Shown: positions 8,631 through 16,306 of the stretch, piece by piece
Layout: each line of letters starts with the position of its first letter
Position numbering within the stretch: the first letter of the stretch is position 1
Assembly: GCA_002841765.1 (NCBI GenBank)
Contig: PHAV01000001.1
Span: forward strand, 186,001-250,000
Source: Deltaproteobacteria bacterium HGW-Deltaproteobacteria-4
GTDB lineage: Bacteria > Desulfobacterota > Desulfuromonadia > Desulfuromonadales > UBA2197
Length of the DNA: 64,000 nt
Reading direction: 5' to 3'
Position numbers and translations under genes: made by a program
The notes under the pieces: generated by a model
Databases searched by the model: none
Seen by the model: the letters and a program-made list of their open reading frames with translations, nothing else
What the model was told of the DNA's origin: nothing

Positions 8631-8679
8631 TGTTCTCGGGTCTGGAATGGTGAGAGAACAACGGCTCTAATATTTTTTT
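8631..8679 (+). terminator. Possible weak terminator downstream of pilR
   Basis: TGTTCTC (8631-8637) pairs with GAGAACA (8654-8660) across a 16-base loop, and a run of seven T follows at 8672-8678 after a 12-base gap. The gap and long loop make it a poor intrinsic terminator, so this is tentative. Confidence 0.3.
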
Positions 8680-8793
8680 CTGCATAAAACTTCGCTTCCA
8701 AGCCATCGAAATTTTTATCATCTTCCTGTTTATCTCTCCTAGTCCGGGCAGTTTTGAGGATTTTCTTTCCTTAAAAAAAAATACTTTTCACCC

Positions 8794-8811
8794 TTGGCAT
8801 GCGCCCTGCTT
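8794..8811 (+). promoter_or_regulatory. Sigma-54 (-24/-12) promoter of pilA
   Basis: TTGGCATGCGCCCTGCTT carries GG at 8796-8797 and GC at 8808-8809, with the required 12-base start-to-start spacing, and fits the TGGCAC-N5-TTGC consensus with minor deviations. Transcription would start near 8821, giving a leader of about 80 bases before the pilA ATG at 8903. It fits with pilR immediately upstream. Confidence 0.85.
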
Positions 8812-8902
8812 ATCTGTATAGTCGTCACGCAACAAATTGAAAGAATGCTACCATTCGCCGTCCCATTTACGGGGCATACATCACATCAATGGAGGTTACA
8901 TC

Positions 8903-9127
8903 ATGAAAATGCTCAAAAAGGGCCAAAAAGGTTTTACCCTCATCGAGCTGCTGATCGTCGTTGCGATCATCGGTATCCTCGCAGCTATCGCTATCCCCCA
9001 GTTCTCTTCGTATCGGCAGAAAGCGTATAACAGCGGTGCCACCAGCGACCTGAAGAACATGAAGACCGGCATGGAAGCTTATATGGCTGATAATCAGGAA
9101 TACCCCGCCGTTCTTGGTCTCTATTAA
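8903..9127 (+). CDS. pilA: Type IV major pilin, short Geobacter-type e-pilin (PilA-N)
   Basis: A 74-residue prepilin: a 10-residue leader (MKMLKKGQKG), cleavage before FTLIELLIVVAIIGILAAIA with Glu5, and a mature chain of only 64 residues with no globular head. Aromatics fall at mature positions F1, F24, Y27, Y32, Y50, Y57 and Y64 (7 of 64), a density like the electrically conductive pilins of Geobacter, whose PilA is 61 residues with F1, F24, Y27, Y32, F51 and Y57. The C-terminal Tyr is an extra. The start has GGAGG seven bases upstream, and the ATG at 8837 is rejected because it would add a leader of 22 residues. It is driven by the sigma-54 promoter at 8794 and followed by pilA-C. Conductivity versus a secretion-type role for these pili is debated. 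Confidence 0.93.
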   Translation: MKMLKKGQKGFTLIELLIVVAIIGILAAIAIPQFSSYRQKAYNSGATSDLKNMKTGMEAYMADNQEYPAVLGLY

Positions 9128-9173
9128 ATTACTGTAGCCCTGGTTTGAACAGGGCATAGAAAAGGAGCTTTTT

Positions 9174-9572
9174 ATGAAAAAGATTCTCATTTTGACGGCA
9201 GTTCTTGTTCTTACAGCTTCTAGTTGCTTTGCCGCTGCGGCTACCTCTGCAGACACCTCTAGCATAGATTTTGAGGCAACTGGAGTAGGTAAGACCATGA
9301 CTGGTGATCGTGAAACTGCTACTGCATCTACCGCACAGATTGGCAAGTGTTCTACTGGCGTAGCTGTGGCTTGGAGTACGTCTACAGCAGGTTATGCCCT
9401 GATGACTCAGCATAAAAGCGGCACCAAGGCCTATGGCTCTTCCTACGACAGCACGGCAATTTACCAGTGGAAATCTAATGCAGAGCCTGGCACCGCCGCC
9501 TATAACAGCGGGGCATTGACGGCTACTGACACCACTGATTTTACCGATGCCAAAGGTTTTGCACCGATGTAG
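9174..9572 (+). CDS. PilA-C / Spc-like partner of the short pilin
   Basis: A 132-residue exported protein with a Sec signal peptide (about 20 residues, ending near CFA/A) and a small Thr/Ser/Ala-rich beta-type domain (segments IGKCSTGVAVAWS, YALMTQHKSGTKAYG). It lies 46 bases after pilA with AAAGGAG as ribosome site and shares its terminator. In Geobacter the gene in this position encodes the partner that completes the short pilin (called PilA-C or Spc, short pilin chaperone), and the segment pattern fits my memory of that protein. It has no prepilin motif of its own. The Cys near the signal end is not in a good lipobox. Confidence 0.8.
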   Translation: MKKILILTAVLVLTASSCFAAAATSADTSSIDFEATGVGKTMTGDRETATASTAQIGKCSTGVAVAWSTSTAGYALMTQHKSGTKAYGSSYDSTAIYQWKSNAEPGTAAYNSGALTATDTTDFTDAKGFAPM

Positions 9573-9590
9573 TTTCTCTTATCAAATTTC

Positions 9591-9626
9591 AAAAAAACGG
9601 GATGTTTCGGCATCCCGTTTTTTTTT
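9591..9626 (+). terminator. Strong intrinsic terminator after pilA-C
   Basis: AACGGGATG and CATCCCGTT flank a TTTCGG loop, followed by eight or more T. It ends the pilA-N/pilA-C transcript, so the downstream ABC genes need readthrough or their own promoter. Confidence 0.9.
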
Positions 9627-9642
9627 AAGGTTAGCCAAAGCC

Positions 9643-10431
9643 ATGACGATTGTTTCTGTGACTTTGAAGGGGATCCTTCGCGACCGGGTTTTGCAGGGGA
9701 TTCTCGCCGCCGGGGTAGCCTTTCTGGTGATTCCGGCCATCAGCACCCTGTCGATGCGCCAGGTCACCGAGCTGGCGCTGACCCTGTCGCTGTCGCTGGT
9801 CTCTTTTATTCTCTTGCTTCTGTCGATTTTCCTTGGCGGGGTTTCCCTGTGGCGGGACGTGGAGCGGCGCTATACGCACAGTGTCCTTACTCTTCCCCGC
9901 AGTCGGGCGCGCTACCTGTTAGAGCGCTTTGTTGGCATCGCCCTCTTTCTCCTCGTCTCAATGATCCTGCTGGGACTGATGTTGGTGGTCGTTGTTCTCT
10001 TCGTTGCCGGTTCTTACCCCCCGGACCGGCCAATCTCCTGGCTGGCGGTGGTGGCGGCGCTCGGTTTTGATGCCCTTAAATGTACCCTATTGGTGGCCTT
10101 TGCAGTCCTATTCTCTTCGGTCAGTACCTCCTTCTTCCTTCCGGTCTTTGGCACTATCGCCATCTATCTTGTCGGTGGCGCCACCCAACAGGCTTATGAC
10201 TATGTCCTTTCCCCTGCCGGCCAGTCGCTGTCACCGTTGACCCAAAAGCTTGCTGCGGGGTTGTATTATATTCTACCAAATCTTTCCGCCTTCGATCTCA
10301 AGATCAATGCCATCTACGCTCTTCCCCTCGATTTTCATGCTCTCGTACTGACCGCTGGCTACGGCCTTATTTATATGGCCTTTGTCCTTATTGTCGCAGC
10401 TGCCGTCTATTCCCGCCGGGAACTCGGCTAG
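9643..10431 (+). CDS. ABC-2 type transporter permease
   Basis: A 262-residue integral membrane protein with about six hydrophobic segments in the ABC-2/NosY arrangement and a cytoplasmic loop after the second (DVERRYTHSVLTLPRSRARY). It would pair with the ATPase at 11336 as an exporter; the substrate is unknown. The start ATG 9643 is chosen because the upstream part of the open frame runs through the pilA-C terminator. It begins 17 bases after that terminator and is followed within 7 bases by a TPR protein. Genes for an ABC transporter after pilA are, from memory, also found in Geobacter, which supports a link to the pilus. Confidence 0.85.
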   Translation: MTIVSVTLKGILRDRVLQGILAAGVAFLVIPAISTLSMRQVTELALTLSLSLVSFILLLLSIFLGGVSLWRDVERRYTHSVLTLPRSRARYLLERFVGIALFLLVSMILLGLMLVVVVLFVAGSYPPDRPISWLAVVAALGFDALKCTLLVAFAVLFSSVSTSFFLPVFGTIAIYLVGGATQQAYDYVLSPAGQSLSPLTQKLAAGLYYILPNLSAFDLKINAIYALPLDFHALVLTAGYGLIYMAFVLIVAAAVYSRRELG

Positions 10432-10438
10432 GTCGAGC

Positions 10439-11332
10439 ATGAAGCGTTATCTCGTTACGGCCAGCTGTGTTTTGGTTGCCTATCTCGCTATCCTTGGTCC
10501 TTTTACTCAAGCGATGAAAGAGAAGGTCACAGCGGTCAAACTCGGCATAAGTCCTCACCCTAAAGTTCTGCAAGTCCTGTTTCCAGATTATCAGGAATTT
10601 CTCGCGGCCTCTTCCCTTGGCCGTATCATCCAATATTACGGGGCATTGGTCGACCCAGCGGCTGATCCCGGCAAAGTGCTGCGCGTCGCCGACTATCCGG
10701 CTATGTCGCGGGCAGTGCATTCTGCTTTGCACCTTGACCCCTATAACATGGATGGCTATTATTTCGGCCAGTCAATCCTGGTATGGGACGCCAAACAGTA
10801 CAAACTGGCCACCGAACTCCTCGAATACGGCATGCAGTATCGCACCTGGGACTGGCAGCTTCCCTTCTTTGCGGCTTTCAATCAAGCCTATTTTCTCAAG
10901 GATCGGGCGGCGGCGGCGCGTCTGTACATGCGGGCTGGAGAACTTTCGGATGCAACGCTTTTCAAGTCGCTGGCCGGCCGTTATCTGCAGGAAGCAGGTG
11001 AAACCCAAATGGCTATCGACTATCTGGTAACTCTCGAAAAGAGCGCGCGGACGCCTGTGATCAAGGAAACTCTGCAGGTTCGAATAACGGCTTTTCAAAC
11101 CGTTTTGTCCATCGAAGAGGCCCGGGATCACTACGCTGAAGAAAAGGGGCATCCTCCCGCAGATATCGTTACTCTGGTGACAAGTGGCTATCTTTCCACC
11201 AAACCGATTGACCCTTATGGCGGAGAGTTTTATCTGGATGAGAGGAAACAGGTGCGCACGACCAGCAACTTTGCTTTCGTTGCCTCCGGCCAGCCTTCCG
11301 TCGAAAGTTCTGCAGCCCCTTCTGACAAGTGA
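10439..11332 (+). CDS. Membrane-anchored TPR-like protein with GspG-like C-terminus
   Basis: A 297-residue protein with one N-terminal membrane segment (about 4-22), a helical middle of TPR type (segments ALHLDPYNMDGYYF, AMQ-like repeats through residue 220) and a C-terminal tail with HPPADIVTLVTSGYLSTKPI followed by DPYGGEFYL. That tail matches the pattern of GspG-type pseudopilin C-termini (L-x-x-GYL...DPWGGxYxL). It sits between the permease and ATPase genes of the ABC exporter, so it is probably an accessory part of it facing the periplasm. Function unknown; the combination of TPR and pseudopilin-like tail is unusual. Confidence 0.7.
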   Translation: MKRYLVTASCVLVAYLAILGPFTQAMKEKVTAVKLGISPHPKVLQVLFPDYQEFLAASSLGRIIQYYGALVDPAADPGKVLRVADYPAMSRAVHSALHLDPYNMDGYYFGQSILVWDAKQYKLATELLEYGMQYRTWDWQLPFFAAFNQAYFLKDRAAAARLYMRAGELSDATLFKSLAGRYLQEAGETQMAIDYLVTLEKSARTPVIKETLQVRITAFQTVLSIEEARDHYAEEKGHPPADIVTLVTSGYLSTKPIDPYGGEFYLDERKQVRTTSNFAFVASGQPSVESSAAPSDK

Positions 11333-11335
11333 GTG

Positions 11336-12271
11336 ATGAGCATGTCCACAACTCCGATCGCCATTTCACAATTGCAAAAGACCTACCGCGGTAAGTGGGG
11401 GAAGAAGGTTGAAGCTCTGCGCGACCTTTCCCTCAATATTGTCCCTGGCGAGGTCTTCGGTTTTCTTGGGCCGAATGGTGCCGGCAAGAGTACGACCATC
11501 AAGATTTTGATGGGATTGATCCGTCCCAGCGCTGGCGAAGCCCGCATCTTTGGAGTTTCAGCCAGTGAAGCTGCAGCGCGTCACCGTGTCGGATTTCTGC
11601 CGGAAAATCCCGCTTTTTACGACTTCCTCACTGCTCGTGAATACCTTCATTTTGTCGGCGAAGCCTTTGCCATGCCAAAGGCGGTCATCCAGCGGGAAAG
11701 TGACCGGGTACTGGAGTTGCTCGACCTGACAGCGGCTGCGGGACGACCGATCCGGGGGTACAGTAAAGGGATGGTGCAGCGTCTCGGCCTCTCTCAAACC
11801 CTGATCCACTCTCCTGATCTTTACATTCTCGATGAGCCGATGAGCGGACTCGACCCGATCGGCCGGGCCCTGGTCAAGGAGATCATTCTCGATCTAAAAA
11901 AACAAGGGAAGACGGTTTTTTTCAGTACCCATGTCACGGCTGACGCCGAACGGGTCTGTGATCGCATTGGCGTCATTATCGGCGGCCTCTTTCAGGAAGA
12001 AAGGGTGGTTGGAGAATTGCTGCGCGAAGGGGTCGACGGCTATTTTTGCCGGGTGCGGGGACTCGCTATCGAAAACCTCCACGTATTGGGGGGTACGATC
12101 TGCGCTGACGGCGTTTATGAAGTCTTTGTGCCGCGGGATCGTTACGATACCTTTGCTGTCGAATTACTGAAAACCGGCGGTTCTTTCGACCTGATCGAAC
12201 CACGCCGGCGGGATGTTGAGGACTACTTCCTCGATCTGGTGCGCTCCAGCGGCGGAACTGCATGCGCCTGA
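11336..12271 (+). CDS. ABC transporter ATP-binding protein
   Basis: A 311-residue ATPase with Walker A GPNGAGKST near residue 45, a Q-loop region, signature YSKGMVQRLGLSQ, Walker B LYILDEPMSGLD and a switch His in STHV. The C-terminal 80 residues form the extra domain typical of ABC-2 exporters (NatA/CcmA type). It energises the permease at 9643. GTG 11333 and ATG 11342 are alternative starts, all just after the TPR gene's stop. Its 3' end overlaps the next gene by ten bases, so all five genes to 14843 are one transcript. Confidence 0.9.
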   Translation: MSMSTTPIAISQLQKTYRGKWGKKVEALRDLSLNIVPGEVFGFLGPNGAGKSTTIKILMGLIRPSAGEARIFGVSASEAAARHRVGFLPENPAFYDFLTAREYLHFVGEAFAMPKAVIQRESDRVLELLDLTAAAGRPIRGYSKGMVQRLGLSQTLIHSPDLYILDEPMSGLDPIGRALVKEIILDLKKQGKTVFFSTHVTADAERVCDRIGVIIGGLFQEERVVGELLREGVDGYFCRVRGLAIENLHVLGGTICADGVYEVFVPRDRYDTFAVELLKTGGSFDLIEPRRRDVEDYFLDLVRSSGGTACA

Positions 12272-13998
12272 ATCTGAAGACCTGGCACTGTCTGTCATTG
12301 CTGGTCCTGGCGGTCCTGCTCGCCTACTATCCGAGTCTGTCGGCCGGTTACAATTCGATCGACGATCTAAAGATGATCAGCAGCATCGATCAGGCCGGCC
12401 CCCTCGATTTGCGCCAGCTTTTCGTGCGTAGTGGTTCTTATTACTACCGGCCGCTGACCATTCTCACCTATACCCTAGATCGGGACCTGTGGGGCACGAT
12501 CCCCTCGTTCATGCACCTGGAAAACATCCTGCTGCACCTGGCGTGCGCCTGTCTGGTCTTTGCCATCACCAAACGGTTACTCCCCCTGTGGGGGCCAAAA
12601 GGGCTGTGGCCAGCCCTTTTGGCCGCTCTCTTCTTCGCGCTACACCCCATTGCCACCGAATCGGTCAGTTGGATCAGTGGTCGCACCGATCCGTTGATGG
12701 CGGTCTTCCTGCTCCTCGCCGTGTGGCTGAGTCTTCTGGCGCTGCCAGCGGGGCGGCCTCTGGCAGCCCTGGCTGGCAGCGGCGCTCTCTTTGTCGCTTG
12801 TCTGGCCAAGGAAGTGGCGGTCTTTATTCTCCCTGCTCTGCTCTGGCTGATTACCGTCTATCCGGGGCACGGCGGTTGGCTCGACAAATTGCGCCGCCGC
12901 TGGTGGACGCTACTCATGCCGACGCTGGGGATAATCGGCTATTTTGTCCTGCGCCACCTGGCTATCGCTCGCGACAGTGGCATCAATACCGCCCTTAAGG
13001 GTGTCACCGCCGGCGATTATGACTTGCTGGACAAGGGTCGTATTGCCTTTAAAGTCTACGGATTCTATCTCAAAAAACTCTTTATCCCCTGGCCGCTGAA
13101 TTTCGCCATTGTCGAGATCTCCGGTGGGTACGTGTTAGCCGGTATTCTCCTCGCGGTGCTCCTCCTTTACCTGATCTGGCGCGCTGATGTCGCCGGGGCT
13201 TTCGGCTTGATGGCTTTCTGTGTCCTCTCGCCGGCACTATTGGTCGTCTTCGGCAAGATGACCTGGACGCCGCTAGCCGAGCGCTATCTCTACACCTCCA
13301 TTGCTCTCTTTGCCCCCTTGCTCGCCTTCCTGGTCATCCGCCTGCGCACACTTGTCTCTGCTCCGCTACGACGCCGTTGTGATCTGGCGCTGGCGCTACT
13401 TCTGCTGGTTTTTTTTGCTACAACGCTGCATCGCGCCTGGATCTGGCAGGACAATCTGCGTCTTTACCAGGACACCTTCGCCAAAAGTCCTGATTTAGTT
13501 TCAATAAAAACCGAGTTGGCGTCTGCCTTAATCCGCAAGGGGCGGTCAGCTGAAGCAGAAGTAATACTGGCTGATATGCAGACGGGAAGCAATGCGCCCG
13601 ACTTCATCAACGACGATATGAACCTGGCAGGGGCTCTTCTCTCTAGAGGAGATCTGGAAGGCGCTCGCGCGATTCTTCTGCCACTCCTCAATACCAAACC
13701 CAAGAAATATTATGATCTGCTCCAGCATCTGTTGCGGATCAACGATCACCGGATCGGCCGGGCGGAAACTCCTGAGTTGCGACTGGCTATTCAGCAGGAA
13801 TCTCTTGCCTGGTTGGAAGAGCAACAGCGTCTGCGGCCAGGCGCCTTTACCAACTATCGTATCGCTAAAATGCAGCTTTCCATGGGGGATAAAACGGAAG
13901 CACTCACCTCCTTCCGTGCCGCTTTGGAAAAAACCCCCGCTGATGCCCATTATCGCGGTGCTGCAGAGACCTTTATCCGGCAGTTGGAGGGCTTATGA
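12262..13998 (+). CDS. GT-C fold membrane glycosyltransferase with TPR tail (TMTC/PMT-like)
   Basis: A 578-residue protein. The first about 400 residues have some ten membrane spans with the marks of lipid-sugar dependent GT-C enzymes: an acidic pair in the first extracytoplasmic loop (YNSIDDLKMI), YYRPLTILTYTL, HLENILLHL, FALHPIATESVSWISGRTD and ERYLYTSIA, as in the TMTC/O-mannosyltransferase-like family. The last about 170 residues are TPR-like. Such enzymes move a sugar from a polyprenyl phosphate to an exported protein. It overlaps the ABC ATPase gene and its stop overlaps the UbiA-type gene (ATGA). The acceptor could be the adjacent pilin, which is inference. Confidence 0.75.
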   Translation: MRLNLKTWHCLSLLVLAVLLAYYPSLSAGYNSIDDLKMISSIDQAGPLDLRQLFVRSGSYYYRPLTILTYTLDRDLWGTIPSFMHLENILLHLACACLVFAITKRLLPLWGPKGLWPALLAALFFALHPIATESVSWISGRTDPLMAVFLLLAVWLSLLALPAGRPLAALAGSGALFVACLAKEVAVFILPALLWLITVYPGHGGWLDKLRRRWWTLLMPTLGIIGYFVLRHLAIARDSGINTALKGVTAGDYDLLDKGRIAFKVYGFYLKKLFIPWPLNFAIVEISGGYVLAGILLAVLLLYLIWRADVAGAFGLMAFCVLSPALLVVFGKMTWTPLAERYLYTSIALFAPLLAFLVIRLRTLVSAPLRRRCDLALALLLLVFFATTLHRAWIWQDNLRLYQDTFAKSPDLVSIKTELASALIRKGRSAEAEVILADMQTGSNAPDFINDDMNLAGALLSRGDLEGARAILLPLLNTKPKKYYDLLQHLLRINDHRIGRAETPELRLAIQQESLAWLEEQQRLRPGAFTNYRIAKMQLSMGDKTEALTSFRAALEKTPADAHYRGAAETFIRQLEGL

Positions 13999-14843
13999 AA
14001 ATCAAAGCACTGGTTTTGCTGTTGCGCCCGCATCAATGGCTTAAAAACCTGATTCTTTTTTTCCCACCTTTTCTCGGTGGCAAGCTGACAACCATTGCCG
14101 CTTCGGGTCAGGTTCTTTGGCAGGCGCCTCTGGCTTTCTGTCTAGCCTCGAGCGCCGCCTATATTATCAACGATCTTTACGATGTCGGGGCTGACCGCAA
14201 CCACCCTCAGAAGTGTCATCGCTCCATTGCTGCCGGCCACGTGACGCCAACAATTGCCGTGATTCTTGCATTTTGTTGCCTTGCCAGTGCCCTTGCTGCG
14301 GCCTTTATTGTCGGCGATCTCTTTAGTGTGTTGTTATTGATTTATCTCGGAATTTCCTTGTGTTACTCCGCTGGCCTCAAACATCTCCCTATTATCGATA
14401 TTTTCTGCATTGCTTCCGGTTTTGTAATCCGGCTCTTCGCTGGAGGAATCGCATTTAATGTTGTGATTTCCGATTGGCTCTTCTTGAGTGTCTTTTTGCT
14501 GGCACTCTTTTTAAGTGCCGGTAAGCGACTTGGTGAGACCGAAGAATTGGGCGGTGGCGGCGGTGACCAACGCAAGGTTCTCAAAGAGTATCCACCTGGA
14601 GCCCTTGAACTCTTCATGGCAATCTCAGCATCCACGGTTCTGGTCACCTACACCATGTATGTCGTCTCCAAGCATCGCCTGGTCTACACCGTACCACTCT
14701 GCTGTTTTGGACTCTTTCGTTACATGCTCAATGTGAAACGAGGTGCCAGCGGTGATCCGACCGACGCGTTGTTGAAGGATCCGATCCTTTTTGTCGTCGG
14801 TTTTGTTTGGGTGGTTCTGGTCTTTATGACCATGTACGTGTAA
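13995..14843 (+). CDS. UbiA-family prenyltransferase, decaprenyl-phosphate phosphoribosyltransferase type
   Basis: A 282-residue membrane enzyme with about eight spans. The N-terminus LRPHQWLKNLILFFP and the Asp motif NDLYDVGADRNHPQKCHRSI+AAG, plus GDPTDALLKDP near the end, match the DPPR synthase branch (mycobacterial Rv3806c-like) rather than quinone or heme prenyltransferases. That branch transfers phosphoribose from PRPP to a polyprenyl phosphate, the first step towards lipid-linked ribose or arabinofuranose. Its start overlaps the stop of the GT-C gene, so the two are coupled. Later pathway enzymes (epimerase pair, phosphatase) are not in the window. Confidence 0.82.
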   Translation: MKIKALVLLLRPHQWLKNLILFFPPFLGGKLTTIAASGQVLWQAPLAFCLASSAAYIINDLYDVGADRNHPQKCHRSIAAGHVTPTIAVILAFCCLASALAAAFIVGDLFSVLLLIYLGISLCYSAGLKHLPIIDIFCIASGFVIRLFAGGIAFNVVISDWLFLSVFLLALFLSAGKRLGETEELGGGGGDQRKVLKEYPPGALELFMAISASTVLVTYTMYVVSKHRLVYTVPLCCFGLFRYMLNVKRGASGDPTDALLKDPILFVVGFVWVVLVFMTMYV

Positions 14844-14974
14844 AGTACCCTTACGTTCTCATTCCCCCTTTTTAGACAATGTCACCCCCGCTGTGTTTTT
14901 TTATTTCACCCTGACTTAATCCTCTCCTCAAGCATGTCAGAAGATGTTTAAATGTTACGATAAAAGGCAGCTTC

Positions 14975-16306
14975 ATGCGTGTAATATTGAATGGTTATAA
15001 TCGTTTCAAAACCTACATATTGAACTCCTCGTGGATTATGGGAGAGAAGTTATTTACTATTGGCGTCGGTTTTTTAGTGACAGTTCTGATTGCCAGGTAT
15101 CTTGGGCCGGAACGGTATGGGATTTTAGCCTACGCTCTTTCGTTGACTGCCCTTTTTGCCTCAGCAGGACACATGGGTTTAGGTGGATTGGTAGTCAGGG
15201 AACTAGTCAGAAAACCTGACAGTAGACCAGAAATCATTGGAACAAGCATAGCGTTAAAACTTTTAGGTTTTCTAGTTGGTTTCATTGCATTACTTATTTA
15301 TGCGTTGGTTTTTGAAGACCGAGAAAATAAAGAATTTTTGGTGTTGATTGTCGTGGCATCAGCACTTTTTTTTAAACCATTTGATGTGATTGATTTTTGG
15401 TTTCAAGCACATGTCCAGGCTAAATATACTGCAATAGCCAGGTCCGCTTCATTCTTTTTTACGGCGTGCTTCAATGTATTACTAGTGCTCATCAGCGCAG
15501 AGCTTTTATTTTTTGCTTTTTCCAGTTTATTACAAAGTTTTCTAGCTGCCTGTTTTCTTCTTCTATTGTTTCGTTCTACCGCGAATATACCTATCACGAC
15601 TTGGCGCGTCAGTTTAATGATGGCAAAGCAACTATGGAGCCATGGATGGGTTATTTTTCTTGGGGCAATTTTTTCTTCTATTTATTTAAAACTTGATCAA
15701 ATAATGCTCAAATGGTTGACAAGTGCTGAAGAGGTTGGAATTTATTCTGTAGCAGCAACTCTATCGGAGGCATGGTATTTTGTACCGTCAGCAATTATTG
15801 CTTCATTATTTCCAAATTTAATAAAGCTAAAAGAAGAGAACAAAATTTTTTTTAACGCAAGTCTCCAAAAGATTTTCGATATTCTTTTTATTTTAGCTTT
15901 ATCTGTTGCACTGGTTGTAAATTTTATGGCTGAACCACTTATGGAATTTTTATTCGGACAACAGTATTTAGCATCGGCACCAATACTTGCCATCCATATT
16001 TTTGCTTCTTTATTTATTTTTATGCGAGCGGCATTCAGTATGTGGATTTTGATTGAAAACGCTTTAATTTTTTCCTTAATAACACAGGGTTTAGGAGCAC
16101 TTGCAAATATAGGTTTGAATTTTTTACTCATCCCCAAATATTCTGGATACGGTGCAGCAGTTGCTACCCTGTTGTCCTACGCCACAGCATCGTATTTTTC
16201 ATTATTTTTTTACAAGAAAACCCGTCCAATATTTTGGATGATGAGTAAAGCTATGATGTCGCCAATTAGGTATCCCCTTTCCTACATAAAAAGGAAGGCA
16301 TATTGA
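14975..16306 (+). CDS. Wzx-type polysaccharide flippase
   Basis: A 443-residue protein with about 12-14 membrane spans and the N-terminal pattern of the PST/MATE-like flippases (TIGVGFLVTVLIARYLGPER+YG). It would flip undecaprenyl-linked oligosaccharide across the inner membrane. It opens an AT-richer gene group (14975-22942) with many A/T-ending codons, unlike both flanks, suggesting acquisition by transfer. No Wzy polymerase or initiating sugar-phosphate transferase accompanies it in the window. Confidence 0.88.
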   Translation: MRVILNGYNRFKTYILNSSWIMGEKLFTIGVGFLVTVLIARYLGPERYGILAYALSLTALFASAGHMGLGGLVVRELVRKPDSRPEIIGTSIALKLLGFLVGFIALLIYALVFEDRENKEFLVLIVVASALFFKPFDVIDFWFQAHVQAKYTAIARSASFFFTACFNVLLVLISAELLFFAFSSLLQSFLAACFLLLLFRSTANIPITTWRVSLMMAKQLWSHGWVIFLGAIFSSIYLKLDQIMLKWLTSAEEVGIYSVAATLSEAWYFVPSAIIASLFPNLIKLKEENKIFFNASLQKIFDILFILALSVALVVNFMAEPLMEFLFGQQYLASAPILAIHIFASLFIFMRAAFSMWILIENALIFSLITQGLGALANIGLNFLLIPKYSGYGAAVATLLSYATASYFSLFFYKKTRPIFWMMSKAMMSPIRYPLSYIKRKAY

